DNA from: Desulfopila aestuarii DSM 18488
GTDB taxonomy: Bacteria; Desulfobacterota; Desulfobulbia; Desulfobulbales; Desulfocapsaceae
Assembly (NCBI RefSeq): GCF_900143695.1
Contig: NZ_FRFE01000020.1
Location: 41,164 to 105,163 of the forward strand
Length of the DNA: 64,000 bases
Direction: 5' to 3'
The translations under genes were made by a program, and so were the position numbers. A model generated the notes under the pieces. It had not been told where the DNA came from and searched no databases. It saw only the letters and a list, made by a program, of their open reading frames with translations. Shown one piece after another: positions 35,301 to 44,679 of the stretch. Each line of letters opens with the position of its first letter. The stretch's first letter is position 1.

Positions 35301-36083
35301 GTGGATCTCCAGCTTATCCCGATAGAGCAGGTCCAGGCCTTCCTTGTAGTCCTTGCCAGGATTGCAGGATTTATCGGGGCCATCCCTATTTTTTCTTCAG
35401 GTCAGTCACCAGTAAGGGTTCGCGTCGCCCTGGCATTTACTGTGGCAATGGTACTTTTTCCAATAATGTCACAGAAATTGCCCCCGATCAGCTTTATGCC
35501 GCTCCCCTTCATGATTTTTCTCATTAACGAGTCCCTTTTAGGAGCAATGATTGGACTCGTCGCCAGACTCATATTCACAGCAGTGGAATATGGCGCTACG
35601 GTCATTGGCTATCAGATGGGTTTTGCCGCCGCCAACGTTTTTGATCCAACCGGAGAGAGGCAAATCGCCTTGGTCTCCCAGTTTCAAAACGTCTTTGCCA
35701 TTCTTATTTTCCTGGCAATAGATGGTCATCACCTCTTTTTCCGACTGGCGGTAAGGTCTTATGAATTGCTGCCTCCCGGCGACCTCAATCTCAGCGGAGA
35801 TGCAGTACCTTTTTTAATGGAACTCGCCTCCCGCATGTTTGCCCTTGGTGTCCAATTCAGCGCTCCCGTCCTCATTCTCCTCCTCCTATCAGGTCTGATA
35901 CTTGGCGTTCTCGCCCGGGTATTTCCTCAGCTCAATGTTTTTCTCCTCTCCTTTCCACTCAATATCGCCACAGCTTTTATTGTCATCGCTTTGACACTTG
36001 AGCTTGCAGCGGCCCTTTTGAGTCGGGAATTTGACACGCTTGGTGAAACCCTTGTCACGCTTATGAACTACCTGGCACAATAA
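35301..36083 (+). CDS. fliR: Flagellar export gate protein FliR
   Basis: FliR closes the FliP ring of the export channel. The 260-residue protein has several membrane helices and family features: FLVVLARIAGFIGAIPIFSS near the N-terminus, GYQMGFAAANVFDPT in the middle and VFPQLNVFLLSFPLNI near the end. It probably starts at GTG 35301, preceded by CAGCAGG. fliQ ends 9 bases upstream. Confidence 0.93.
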   Translation: MDLQLIPIEQVQAFLVVLARIAGFIGAIPIFSSGQSPVRVRVALAFTVAMVLFPIMSQKLPPISFMPLPFMIFLINESLLGAMIGLVARLIFTAVEYGATVIGYQMGFAAANVFDPTGERQIALVSQFQNVFAILIFLAIDGHHLFFRLAVRSYELLPPGDLNLSGDAVPFLMELASRMFALGVQFSAPVLILLLLSGLILGVLARVFPQLNVFLLSFPLNIATAFIVIALTLELAAALLSREFDTLGETLVTLMNYLAQ

Positions 36084-36105
36084 ATATCCTCCAGCTTTTC
36101 CTTCC

Positions 36106-36121
36106 TGGCTTCCGGCCTGCA
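36106..36121 (+). promoter_or_regulatory. Possible sigma-54 promoter before flhB
   Basis: TGGCTTCCGGCCTGCA keeps the GG and GC of sigma-54 sites exactly 10 bases apart and a full TGCA in the -12 box. It lies in the 134-base gap between fliR and flhB, about 97 bases before the start codon. The -24 box is imperfect. Confidence 0.4.
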
Positions 36122-36217
36122 ATTTGCAACATATTTCGTTGCAGTAGATCCAGAAGATAACCAGAACCACCTTACCGACCCACTTGGTCGCAACAGCTGC
36201 AGGCAGGAGCCAACTCC

Positions 36218-37282
36218 ATGGCTGAAGAGGCCCCCACAGGCGGAGAACGCACGGAAGCCCCATCGTCGAAACGACGGGAGGATTTTCGCAAGAAAGGCCA
36301 GGTCGCCCAGAGCAAAGAGGTACAGACTGCGACGCTCTTTACCATCGTGTTGTTGTTCTGGATCTTCTATATGCCTGTATTCTGGCGTGGAATAAATGAT
36401 CTACTCACCTCGTTTTTCCAAGGAATTGGCAATTTCCAGTCTACCGACACCCAGACCATTGCCCTTTTCTGGTTTATTATTCAGAAATCCGCTCTGCTGC
36501 TGGCACCACTGTTTCTTCTTGTCTTAATCATCGGATTCTTCTCTTCCTTTTTCCAGATCGGCTGGCTCTTTACCACCCAGCCACTCGTACCAGATTTTTC
36601 CAAACTTGATCCAATCAAAGGTTTTGGACGTTTTTTTTCACGTCGATCCCTTATTGAAGTCCTGAAATCCATGGCCAAAGTCGCTCTCATCGCCTGGGTG
36701 GGCTATTCAACAGTCTTGGGAAAATTCGGCGAAGCCTTGTTGCTTGCTGACACAACGGTCGGGGCCACGGTCTCTTTTCTAGCCGAAACAGCAGCACTTA
36801 TTCTCGCTAAAATCTGCGCTGTCCTGATCTTTATTGCCTTTCTCGACTTTCTCTTTGTCCGCTGGGAGATGGAAGAAAAAATGAAGATGACCAAACAGGA
36901 ACTGAAAGAAGAATACAAGGAGATGGAAGGCGACCCTCACATCAAGGCACAGATCAGGCAAATTCAGCAGGAGATGGCACGAAAAAGGATGATGGCCGAG
37001 GTTCCCAAAGCAGACGTGATTGTTACCAACCCTACGCACATTTCTGTTGCCATTCGCTATTCTGCAGACGAAATGGATGCACCAATGATCATCGCCAAAG
37101 GCTCTGATATTGTTGCCATGAAAATCCGCGAAATCGCCCGTGAACACGAGATCCCCATCATTGAAAATCCGCCCGTGGCGCGGTTATTGCATAAGCTTGA
37201 ATTAAATTCATTTGTTCCTGAGAACCTGTTCAAGGCTGTAGCTGAAATTCTAGCCCATGTCTATTCACTGAAACAGCGATGA
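36218..37282 (+). CDS. flhB: Flagellar export switch protein FlhB
   Basis: FlhB selects rod/hook or filament substrates. The 354-residue protein has a basic N-terminus, four membrane helices (about 30-215) and a cytoplasmic domain. The self-cleavage motif NPTH is at 271-274, so cleavage should fall after Asn271. The downstream part has the conserved RYSADEMDAPMIIAKG and EIPIIENPPVARLLH. A second protein resembling this last domain lies at 63320. Confidence 0.97.
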   Translation: MAEEAPTGGERTEAPSSKRREDFRKKGQVAQSKEVQTATLFTIVLLFWIFYMPVFWRGINDLLTSFFQGIGNFQSTDTQTIALFWFIIQKSALLLAPLFLLVLIIGFFSSFFQIGWLFTTQPLVPDFSKLDPIKGFGRFFSRRSLIEVLKSMAKVALIAWVGYSTVLGKFGEALLLADTTVGATVSFLAETAALILAKICAVLIFIAFLDFLFVRWEMEEKMKMTKQELKEEYKEMEGDPHIKAQIRQIQQEMARKRMMAEVPKADVIVTNPTHISVAIRYSADEMDAPMIIAKGSDIVAMKIREIAREHEIPIIENPPVARLLHKLELNSFVPENLFKAVAEILAHVYSLKQR

Positions 37283-37329
37283 ACAATCTCAACATTATCT
37301 GATCAACACTAAACGACCAATACGAAGAG

Positions 37330-39432
37330 ATGGAATTAGCAGAAGCACGTGACATATTCAGCAGGATAAAGATCCAGGATCTGGCGGCACGCAGCGATGT
37401 TATTGCTGCGATAGGTCTGATATCGATCCTGATGATCATGATCATCCCCCTGCCCTCTATCATTCTCGACATTTTTCTGGCCACAAACATCACTATTGGC
37501 CTACTCATTCTGATCATTAGTCTTTATGCGGTAAAAGCGGTGGAGTTCTCGATTTTCCCGTCGATCCTCCTCACGACTACCCTCTTTCGCCTCGCATTGA
37601 ACGTCGCCTCAACCCGACTCATTCTCCTCCACGGTGATGAAGGACCTTCAGCAGCCGGCTCGGTCATCCAGTCGTTCGGCCAGTTCGTGGTCGGCGGCAA
37701 TTACGTAGTCGGCATCGTTATCTTCGCCATTCTCGTCCTTATCAACTTCATGGTCATCACCAAAGGTGCCGGCCGTGTCGCTGAGGTTGCCGCCCGTTTC
37801 ACCCTTGATGCCATGCCCGGCAAGCAAATGGCCATCGACGCAGACCTTAACGCCGGCCTGATTGATGAGGGAGAAGCACGTCGCAGACGAGAGGAAATTG
37901 CCGCTGAATCAGCTTTCCATGGTGCTATGGACGGTGCATCGAAATTCGTCAAAGGCGATGCTATTGCCGGCATCATCATCACCCTCATCAATATTGGTGC
38001 GGGTTTCATTATCGGGGTACTGCAAAAAGGCATGCCCATGGCAGAAGCCGCTCAGACCTATACCATCCTTACCGTCGGCGACGGTCTTGTTGGCCAGATC
38101 CCGGCGCTGATCATTTCCACTGCCGCCGGTATGCTTGTTACCCGCTCAACGGGCGACAAGGATTTCGGCAGCGACATAAAAGAACAGTTCAGCCGAAACT
38201 CGGTTGCCATCTGGGTTGCAGCCTTTATTGCTCTTGCTTTTGCACTCATCCCTGGGCTACCATTTTTCCCATTTTTGTTGATGGCAATATCGCTTTCCTT
38301 TTTGGCTTTCACTCTCGACAAGAAAGAGAGAATTGCCGAAATCAAGGAACGAGAAGAGATTCCACCAGAAGCTCCTATAGCAAAACGGGAAGAAAATTAT
38401 GAGGAGATGCTCCATGTCGACCTGCTGCAGCTTGAAGTAGGCTACGGTCTCATTCCTTTTGTCGACTCCTCCCAGGATGGTGAGCTGTTGACTCGAATCC
38501 AGTCAATCCGTAAGCAGTTTGCAATCAATAATGGCTTCATTGTGCCTCCGGTGCACATCAAGGACAACCTGCAGCTCTCGCCAAACCATTACACCTTTTC
38601 TTTAAAAGGTGTCGTCGTCGCCGAAGCCGAAATCCTTCCAGGCCACTTCATGGCTATGGATCCCGGTATGGTCACTGAGACCATCAAAGGCATCGCTACC
38701 ACAGAACCGGCTTTTGGACTACCCGCTATCTGGATCACCGCCGATAAAAAAGATCGCGCCCAACTGGCGGGCTATACCGTGGTAGACTGCACGACCGTTA
38801 TGGCTACCCATATCAGCGAGGTGATCAAACAACATGCCCACGAACTGATCGGCAGACAGGAAGTACAGGGCCTGCTCGACAGTCTGTCCAAGCATTATCC
38901 GAAACTCGTGGAAGAACTGGTGCCGACGGTCCTTTCCCTTGGTACCATCATGCGGGTCATTCAGAATCTTTTGAAAGAGGGTGTCTCCATTCGCGATCTT
39001 CGGACGATCCTTGAAACAATGGCTGACTGGGCCCAGGCGACCCAGGACACAGACGTCCTCACCGAATATGTCCGTCATGCCCTGGCCCGTACCATCAGCT
39101 CTCAGCTGGCTATAGACGGCATTATCCCTCTTATCACGTTGGCTAAAGAGGTGGAAGACGCAATCCAGACCTCGATCCAGCATCGGGAAACCGGCAGCTA
39201 CCTGGCCATCAATCCGCATACTGCCCAAAAGATCCTCGACTCGATTGGCCAGGCGATCCCCTTGTTTGAAGGGGGCAGTAGACCTACACTGTTGGCAGCC
39301 CCCCAGATTCGTCCGCATGTTCGCAGTCTGACCGAAAGGTATTACCCAGCACTGGCGGTGATTTCACATAACGAAATCACTCCTAACCTTAAAGTACGAT
39401 CACTCGGAACGGTAACGCTTAATGCAAGTTAG
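37330..39432 (+). CDS. flhA: Flagellar export gate protein FlhA
   Basis: FlhA is the large ring protein of the export gate, using ion flow and docking chaperone-substrate pairs. The 700-residue protein has about eight membrane helices in the first 320 residues. The FHIPEP-family core includes RLALNVASTRLIL and the loop GRVAEVAARFTLDAMPGKQM-AIDADLNAG. A cytoplasmic domain follows. Length and order are typical. The flhF start lies within its last codons (11-base overlap). Confidence 0.97.
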   Translation: MELAEARDIFSRIKIQDLAARSDVIAAIGLISILMIMIIPLPSIILDIFLATNITIGLLILIISLYAVKAVEFSIFPSILLTTTLFRLALNVASTRLILLHGDEGPSAAGSVIQSFGQFVVGGNYVVGIVIFAILVLINFMVITKGAGRVAEVAARFTLDAMPGKQMAIDADLNAGLIDEGEARRRREEIAAESAFHGAMDGASKFVKGDAIAGIIITLINIGAGFIIGVLQKGMPMAEAAQTYTILTVGDGLVGQIPALIISTAAGMLVTRSTGDKDFGSDIKEQFSRNSVAIWVAAFIALAFALIPGLPFFPFLLMAISLSFLAFTLDKKERIAEIKEREEIPPEAPIAKREENYEEMLHVDLLQLEVGYGLIPFVDSSQDGELLTRIQSIRKQFAINNGFIVPPVHIKDNLQLSPNHYTFSLKGVVVAEAEILPGHFMAMDPGMVTETIKGIATTEPAFGLPAIWITADKKDRAQLAGYTVVDCTTVMATHISEVIKQHAHELIGRQEVQGLLDSLSKHYPKLVEELVPTVLSLGTIMRVIQNLLKEGVSIRDLRTILETMADWAQATQDTDVLTEYVRHALARTISSQLAIDGIIPLITLAKEVEDAIQTSIQHRETGSYLAINPHTAQKILDSIGQAIPLFEGGSRPTLLAAPQIRPHVRSLTERYYPALAVISHNEITPNLKVRSLGTVTLNAS

Positions 39433-40783
39433 AGTATTTGAATCACCAGATATGGCTTCCGGCTTAAAGCTTGTCCGTAAAGAGCTTGGCCCAGACGCGC
39501 TGATCCTCTCGACCCGTACGGTGCGCAATGGCAAGCTCGGCCTTCTCGGGAAGCCGACCATCGAGATCACCGCCGCCATCGACACCAATTGGCCCAGGGA
39601 AGAGAACACTACTATTCAGGAACCTGCCGCAGCAGGCAGGCCCACCTCGCCATCTCGTATCTTTGGCCGTACAGGCTCAAAGAAAAAGCGTATCAACACA
39701 ACGGTAGGTGGAGATGATATCCAACTGGACTATTCCGGGAATGAAACATCGGACGATCTCAACAGCAAAGAAGCACGGCAACTGCTGACCATGTCCCCAA
39801 CACCAAAGCGTAGCTCCCAGTCAACAGCCGATACCGCACTTCGTAATGAAGTCGATGAATTAAAAGGCTTAGTGCAACAGCTCGCAGCCCAACTTGCAGA
39901 TAAGCCGGCCTACAATGAGGGCGAGGAGCAAGGCCAGGACACTTTCAATTCTGCCCTAAGAGATCGTTTAAGCCAGATGAAACCGGTGCGCGATCCGGTC
40001 TCTGAGCTTTTACACCGCCATGGCATTGAAGGTGAACCAGCGAGAACCATCGCCGCTGTTGCAGCTGAACAGCTTACGCAGGATGACCTCAAAGACAAGG
40101 GAAAAATACGACGTTTTGCTCTTCGGGCCATTGAAAGCCTGGTCGAGGTCAGACCGCCGGCTTTTCAGAAAACCAAAGCCCAGTCCAGAATCGCCCTTAT
40201 TGGCCCGACCGGTGTCGGCAAAACCACTACCCTGGCCAAGTTAGCTGCTCATTATCTCGGCAACCACTCCAACTCGGTGGCAATGATTACCATCGATACG
40301 TATCGGATAGCCGCGGTGGAGCAGTTGAAAGTCTATGGCGAAATCATGCACTTGCCGGTAGACGTGGTAATCAGCCCTGACCAGCTTGAAGAGGCAATTA
40401 CACGCCACTCCGACAAATCACTCATTCTCATCGATACTGCAGGCCGCAGTCCGCGTGACACCCTCTGTATCGAGGAGCTGACCTCTTTTCTCCGGCCTCA
40501 TCTTGAAATAGAAAAACACCTTGTTCTTTCTGCCGCCACGCGAGAAAATGAACTGCTGGACACCATCCATCACTTTGAAAAAGTTGGTATCGACAAGACC
40601 ATTTTCACAAAGGTTGATGAGTGCATGAGAACCGGAGTCATCCTGAACGTTCAACTGCAGCACCAAGCGCCGCTTTCCTATATCACTAATGGTCAGCGGG
40701 TACCTGAAGATTTGCTGCAGATTACAAAACGCTCGGTTGCGGAACTCATAATGTCCCATCATGAAGGAATTGCGCATGACTAA
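39422..40783 (+). CDS. flhF: Flagellar placement GTPase FlhF
   Basis: This SRP-type GTPase places new flagella, mostly at the pole. The 453-residue protein has an N-terminal B domain and a variable basic linker (about 80-160). The NG domain has G1 GPTGVGKT at 261-268, VAMITIDTYRIAAVEQLK, and the G3 motif LIDTAGRSPRD. It overlaps flhA upstream and flhG downstream, which suggests tight coupling. With FlhG it supports a polar flagellum. Confidence 0.96.
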   Translation: MQVRVFESPDMASGLKLVRKELGPDALILSTRTVRNGKLGLLGKPTIEITAAIDTNWPREENTTIQEPAAAGRPTSPSRIFGRTGSKKKRINTTVGGDDIQLDYSGNETSDDLNSKEARQLLTMSPTPKRSSQSTADTALRNEVDELKGLVQQLAAQLADKPAYNEGEEQGQDTFNSALRDRLSQMKPVRDPVSELLHRHGIEGEPARTIAAVAAEQLTQDDLKDKGKIRRFALRAIESLVEVRPPAFQKTKAQSRIALIGPTGVGKTTTLAKLAAHYLGNHSNSVAMITIDTYRIAAVEQLKVYGEIMHLPVDVVISPDQLEEAITRHSDKSLILIDTAGRSPRDTLCIEELTSFLRPHLEIEKHLVLSAATRENELLDTIHHFEKVGIDKTIFTKVDECMRTGVILNVQLQHQAPLSYITNGQRVPEDLLQITKRSVAELIMSHHEGIAHD

Positions 40784-41684
40784 TACAAGCTACATGGCTG
40801 CCGATCAGGCAAAAACCCTGCGAGCCCTGAATTCACAACAGAATGAGACGGGTCTATTGACAGGATCAGATCGGGTCACCTGCGTCTATTCGGTGACCAG
40901 CGGCAAGGGTGGCGTAGGCAAGACCGCTGTCACCGCCAACCTCGCTTATTCCCTGGCAAAACTCGGCAAGAAGGTGCTGATCCTTGACGCTGACCTTGGA
41001 CTGGCCAACATTGATGTGGTTTTCGGCCTGACCCCAACGTACAATCTCAACCATTTTTTTTCAGGTGACCAGGAGCTTGATGCCATTTTGGTCGAGGGCC
41101 CAATGGGTATCAAAATTCTCCCGGCAGGCTCAGGCATCCAGAACTTTATACGCCTCGACTCCCATCAAAAAATGCGGTTGCTCGACGGGCTCGACTCGAT
41201 GCACAACAGCTTTGACTACGTCCTGATCGACACCGAAGCCGGCATCTCTGAAAACGTCACCTATTTCAACACGGCAGCCCAGGAAATTCTGCTGGTTACC
41301 ACTCCAGAACCAACCGCCATTACCGACGCTTACGCTCTCATGAAGTTGCTTTCCACAAAATATCACGAGCGACACTTCAACCTTGTTGTCAATCAGATCC
41401 AGAATGAGGATGAGGCCCTCGACGTTTTTCGAAAACTCACTATGGTATCCAACAGGTATCTCGACATCTCCATCGATTATCTGGGCTCTGTCCCTGAAGA
41501 CCGACAGATGATTGATTCCATACGAAAACAACGGGTAATCATCGATCTCTACCCTCATTCCAAGATCACCGCCGCCTTTGCCCAGATTGCCGGCAGGATC
41601 TGCATGGAACCGGCCCACACCGAGCCCAAAGGTAATCTGCAGTTTTTCTGGAATAAGCTCCTTAATTTCGGCAGCAAAGGATAA
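40776..41684 (+). CDS. flhG: MinD-like flagellar number regulator FlhG
   Basis: FlhG (also FleN, YlxH) limits flagellar number by acting on FlhF and on the flagellar activator. The 302-residue ParA/MinD ATPase has the deviant Walker A SGKGGVGKT at 42-50, VLILDADLGLANIDVVFGL, and the Walker B-like YVLIDTEAGIS. The ATG at 40776 has AAGGA 7 bases before it and overlaps flhF by 8 bases. An in-frame ATG at 40761 is possible. Confidence 0.95.
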   Translation: MTNTSYMAADQAKTLRALNSQQNETGLLTGSDRVTCVYSVTSGKGGVGKTAVTANLAYSLAKLGKKVLILDADLGLANIDVVFGLTPTYNLNHFFSGDQELDAILVEGPMGIKILPAGSGIQNFIRLDSHQKMRLLDGLDSMHNSFDYVLIDTEAGISENVTYFNTAAQEILLVTTPEPTAITDAYALMKLLSTKYHERHFNLVVNQIQNEDEALDVFRKLTMVSNRYLDISIDYLGSVPEDRQMIDSIRKQRVIIDLYPHSKITAAFAQIAGRICMEPAHTEPKGNLQFFWNKLLNFGSKG

Positions 41685-41686
41685 CA

Positions 41687-42418
41687 ATGCTCTACAACCA
41701 GCCTCCTATGGTCGATGACCGCTCCAGACTCATCCAGGAGAATCTTTACCTCGTCGACATCCTTGTCGGGCGCATGGTTACACAGGTACCATCCTTTATG
41801 AACAAGGATGACATGCGAAGCGCCGGCATGGTCGGTCTGCTCGACGCAGCCAACAAATTCGACGCTTCAAAAAATATCATGTTCAAGACCTTTGCCGAGC
41901 ATCGCATTCGTGGCGCCATCCTTGACGAGATGCGAAAACTCGATTGGTTCTCCAGATCATTGCGCGACAAACATAATCGTATCGCCCGCACCATCCATGA
42001 CCTTGAACTGCGACTCGGCCGAGACCCCGAAGAGGAGGAAATTGCCGCGGCTATGGAAATGAGCCTCCACCAGTACCAGTTGATGCTTGGCGAGGTGAGC
42101 CACCTTGGTTGTGTGAGCCTCAACGAAACCCTTGATCACTCAGACGAGGGACAGTCGTTTCTCGATTCGCTCACCGAAGACAAGGTAGGCATGCAGCCTG
42201 GGCACAGGCTCGAGGCCACTGAACTGACCCAGGTTATCGCCCAGGTTCTCGAGCAACTCTCCGAGAAGGAACGATTGGTAATCTCACTCTATTATTACGA
42301 GGAGCTAACCCAGAAAGAAATTGCCGACATCCTCGAACTCTCGGAAGGCAGAGTCTCGCAACTTCACAGTCAGGCCCTTATTAAACTGAAGACCAAAGTT
42401 CAGTCCCGTCTCGACTGA
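41687..42418 (+). CDS. fliA: Flagellar sigma factor FliA (sigma-28)
   Basis: FliA directs RNA polymerase to late flagellar genes. The 243-residue protein has sigma region 2 (DDMRSAGMVGLLDAANKFD and FAEHRIRGAILDEMR), region 3 (LGRDPEEEEIAAAMEM) and the region 4 helix-turn-helix (LTQKEIADILELSEGRVSQLHSQA, here in two parts). It sits 2 bases after flhG. Four candidate target promoters in this window match its consensus. FlgM at 48630 should inhibit it. Confidence 0.97.
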   Translation: MLYNQPPMVDDRSRLIQENLYLVDILVGRMVTQVPSFMNKDDMRSAGMVGLLDAANKFDASKNIMFKTFAEHRIRGAILDEMRKLDWFSRSLRDKHNRIARTIHDLELRLGRDPEEEEIAAAMEMSLHQYQLMLGEVSHLGCVSLNETLDHSDEGQSFLDSLTEDKVGMQPGHRLEATELTQVIAQVLEQLSEKERLVISLYYYEELTQKEIADILELSEGRVSQLHSQALIKLKTKVQSRLD

Positions 42419-42507
42419 ACGTGTCAATTCACTGAACACTCAGGCCGCCATGGTCTTATCGATGCAGGGAATAATACCCCCGCCAAACGAGATACCAACC
42501 ATTGAAC

Positions 42508-42954
42508 ATGGACAACGATTCATTCGCCATCATCATCGCCCTCCTGGCGTTATTCCTCACCTGCCTCGCCTTTGGCCTGTCCGTTTACTATCGTCGTAAA
42601 GCCGCAACGTTATCCCGTAAACTTTCTGTTGCCTTAGAGAAACTCGCCGTAGCTCATGCCGAGTTACAGGACTTGGACCAACGTTATCAAGAAACCGTTG
42701 AATTCCAGAAGAATCTGAGCGAGGCTGAGCTCACCACTCGTTTGCAGCAGCCACGACTTTCCGCACAGCATGTCCTGGGCCAGGTCAATGCGCCAGAGCG
42801 CTACCTCTATGTCCGCTCGCTTGCCCAGAATGGTATGGATGCCAAAGAGATTGCCTCCATCCTTTCCATCTCCACCCAAGAGGCTGAGCAACTGGTCAAC
42901 CTCTCCAGGCTCGCTCAGGTGCCAGCAAATAACACCAATAGTCTTGAATTGTGA
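42508..42954 (+). CDS. DUF2802-like membrane protein of the flagellar operon
   Basis: The 148-residue protein has one N-terminal membrane helix (about 5-25), a coiled coil (about 30-80) and a C-terminal segment YLYVRSLAQNGMDAKEIASILSISTQEAEQLVNLSRL. That segment looks like a small helix-turn-helix. This order matches DUF2802 proteins found next to fliA in many polar flagellates. No function is known to me. The start is ATG 42508; a TTG two codons earlier is possible. Confidence 0.7.
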   Translation: MDNDSFAIIIALLALFLTCLAFGLSVYYRRKAATLSRKLSVALEKLAVAHAELQDLDQRYQETVEFQKNLSEAELTTRLQQPRLSAQHVLGQVNAPERYLYVRSLAQNGMDAKEIASILSISTQEAEQLVNLSRLAQVPANNTNSLEL

Positions 42955-43050
42955 TTTTCCTCTGTTTTTCATTAAGAAAACAGCCCTTACAACCGATACA
43001 TCACCAGAGCAGAGAAAAATCTTTTTTCCCCATCAGCCAGGATCAAAACT

Positions 43051-43800
43051 ATGGTATCCGGAAAATACAGCGCACTGGCAGGAGCTATCTCCAGAGAACA
43101 GTCAATCGCTAACATCAGCGCCAATCTGGCAAATGTTAACACCTCAGGTTATCGACGAACTTCTGTCAGCTTTGAGTCGCTTCTCCGCGGAGAACAACAA
43201 ACGCAGAAAGCAAAAGGCATCAATTACAGTCGGGTTAAGCAAAATGTCACCGATTTTGAACAAGGTGCAATGCGTGAAACCGGCAATCCCTTCCATGTGG
43301 CTATTAAAGGCGACGGTTTTTTTAAAATTGAAGGACCTGACGGCCCTCTTTACACCCGCCGTGGCGATTTCACCGTCGATCAGGAAGGCGTGCTACGTAC
43401 CAGTTCCGGCCTGGCGGTACTCGATGACGCCAATGGCCAAATTACTGTCCCCGATACTGACACCTCCAAACTGGTCGTCTACGAGGATGGCACGGTCTCT
43501 ACCATTACCCCTGATGGAATCGCCACCGAAGCTGGTCGCCTGGCAATAGTCGATGTTGATGACCGTTCTCTATTGCAAAGAGAAGATAATACTGGCTTCT
43601 CACTTCAACCTGGGGGGACGGAGATCGCCTTGGACAATCCGCAGGTTGACCAGGGTTTTCTTGAACTTTCCAATGTCAACATGACAACAGAGATGACCCG
43701 AATGATCGACAGCATGAGAACGTTCGAGACCTATCATAAAGTACTTGAAAGCTATTCGACGCTTGGCCAGCAGCAAGATGAACTGGGCACAATCGGCTAA
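43051..43800 (+). CDS. flgF: Flagellar rod/hook-family protein FlgF
   Basis: FlgF is a proximal rod subunit. The 249-residue protein opens with SGKYSALAGAISREQSIANI and ANLANVNTSGYRRTSVSFES, and ends with the helix LSNVNMTTEMTRMIDSMRTFE. The middle carries FHVAIKGDGFFKIEGPDG. Its order before flgG and its length, slightly shorter than FlgG, favour FlgF. Some bacteria call this gene flhO or flgG-like. Confidence 0.9.
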   Translation: MVSGKYSALAGAISREQSIANISANLANVNTSGYRRTSVSFESLLRGEQQTQKAKGINYSRVKQNVTDFEQGAMRETGNPFHVAIKGDGFFKIEGPDGPLYTRRGDFTVDQEGVLRTSSGLAVLDDANGQITVPDTDTSKLVVYEDGTVSTITPDGIATEAGRLAIVDVDDRSLLQREDNTGFSLQPGGTEIALDNPQVDQGFLELSNVNMTTEMTRMIDSMRTFETYHKVLESYSTLGQQQDELGTIG

Positions 43801-43880
43801 ACAGGATAATCAGCGATCCTGAAAATAGATCATCCCGGTTATCACCTGCCCGATAACTTTTACCAACAGGAAGACGCCAC

Positions 43881-44666
43881 ATGATTCGTTCACTCTGGAC
43901 CGGCACCACCGGTATGAACGCCCAGCAGCTCAATATCGACGTCATCGCCAACAATCTCGCGAACGTCTCAACCACTGGTTTCAAGAAAAGCAATACCGAC
44001 TTCCAGGATCTTCTTTACCAGGCAATGAAGGTACCAGGCAGCCAAACCTCACCTGATACGCAGTCACCCACAGGTATCATGATTGGCCTCGGAGTCAAAC
44101 CTGCCGCCGTGACAAAAATTTTCACTCAGGGAGATATCATCCAGACAGAAAACGAACTCGATGTAGCCATTGAAGGAGATGGTTTTTTTCAGGTCGAACT
44201 TCCCGACGGCAACACTGCCTACACTCGCGCCGGCGCATTTAAACGTGACAGCGACGGTCGCATTACCAATTCCGATGGCTATCCGATACTGCCGGCAATC
44301 ACTATCCCCGACGGTGCTCAGAGAATTTCCATCGGGGATACCGGTATTGTTACTGCCGTAATCGGCAGTGATACCGAAGCTACCGAACTCGGCACCTTCG
44401 AGCTTGCCCGATTTACCAATAACGGTGGACTTTCGGCTGTAGGAAAAAACCTCTTTGAAGAGACCGGATCCTCCGGTACCGCCGACATCGGCACACCCGG
44501 CACAGATGGTTTTGGCACCCTGCTCCAGACCTACTTAGAAGGTTCAAACGTCAACATCGTCGAGGAACTGGCGCTCATGATCACCACTCAACGAGCCTAT
44601 GAGATCAACTCGAAGACCATCCAGACCTCTGATGAAATGATGCAGACCACCAATAACCTGAAATAA
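43881..44666 (+). CDS. flgG: Flagellar distal rod protein FlgG
   Basis: FlgG forms the distal rod. The 261-residue protein is highly typical: RSLWTGTTGMNAQQLNIDVI, NNLANVSTTGFKKSNTDFQD, the distal-rod segment LYQAMKVPGSQTSPDTQSPT, and the ending VEELALMITTQRAYEINSKT. The length of 261 is the family norm. GAAGACG precedes the ATG. Confidence 0.97.
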   Translation: MIRSLWTGTTGMNAQQLNIDVIANNLANVSTTGFKKSNTDFQDLLYQAMKVPGSQTSPDTQSPTGIMIGLGVKPAAVTKIFTQGDIIQTENELDVAIEGDGFFQVELPDGNTAYTRAGAFKRDSDGRITNSDGYPILPAITIPDGAQRISIGDTGIVTAVIGSDTEATELGTFELARFTNNGGLSAVGKNLFEETGSSGTADIGTPGTDGFGTLLQTYLEGSNVNIVEELALMITTQRAYEINSKTIQTSDEMMQTTNNLK

Positions 44667-44679
44667 TTATAGAATTATC

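Noticed and set aside
36073..36088. TGGCAC at the end of fliR
   Set aside because: A perfect -24 element but no GC at the -12 position.
38719..39318. 199-residue antisense open frame within flhA
   Set aside because: It is a shadow of flhA produced by codon bias; no ribosome site and no family features.
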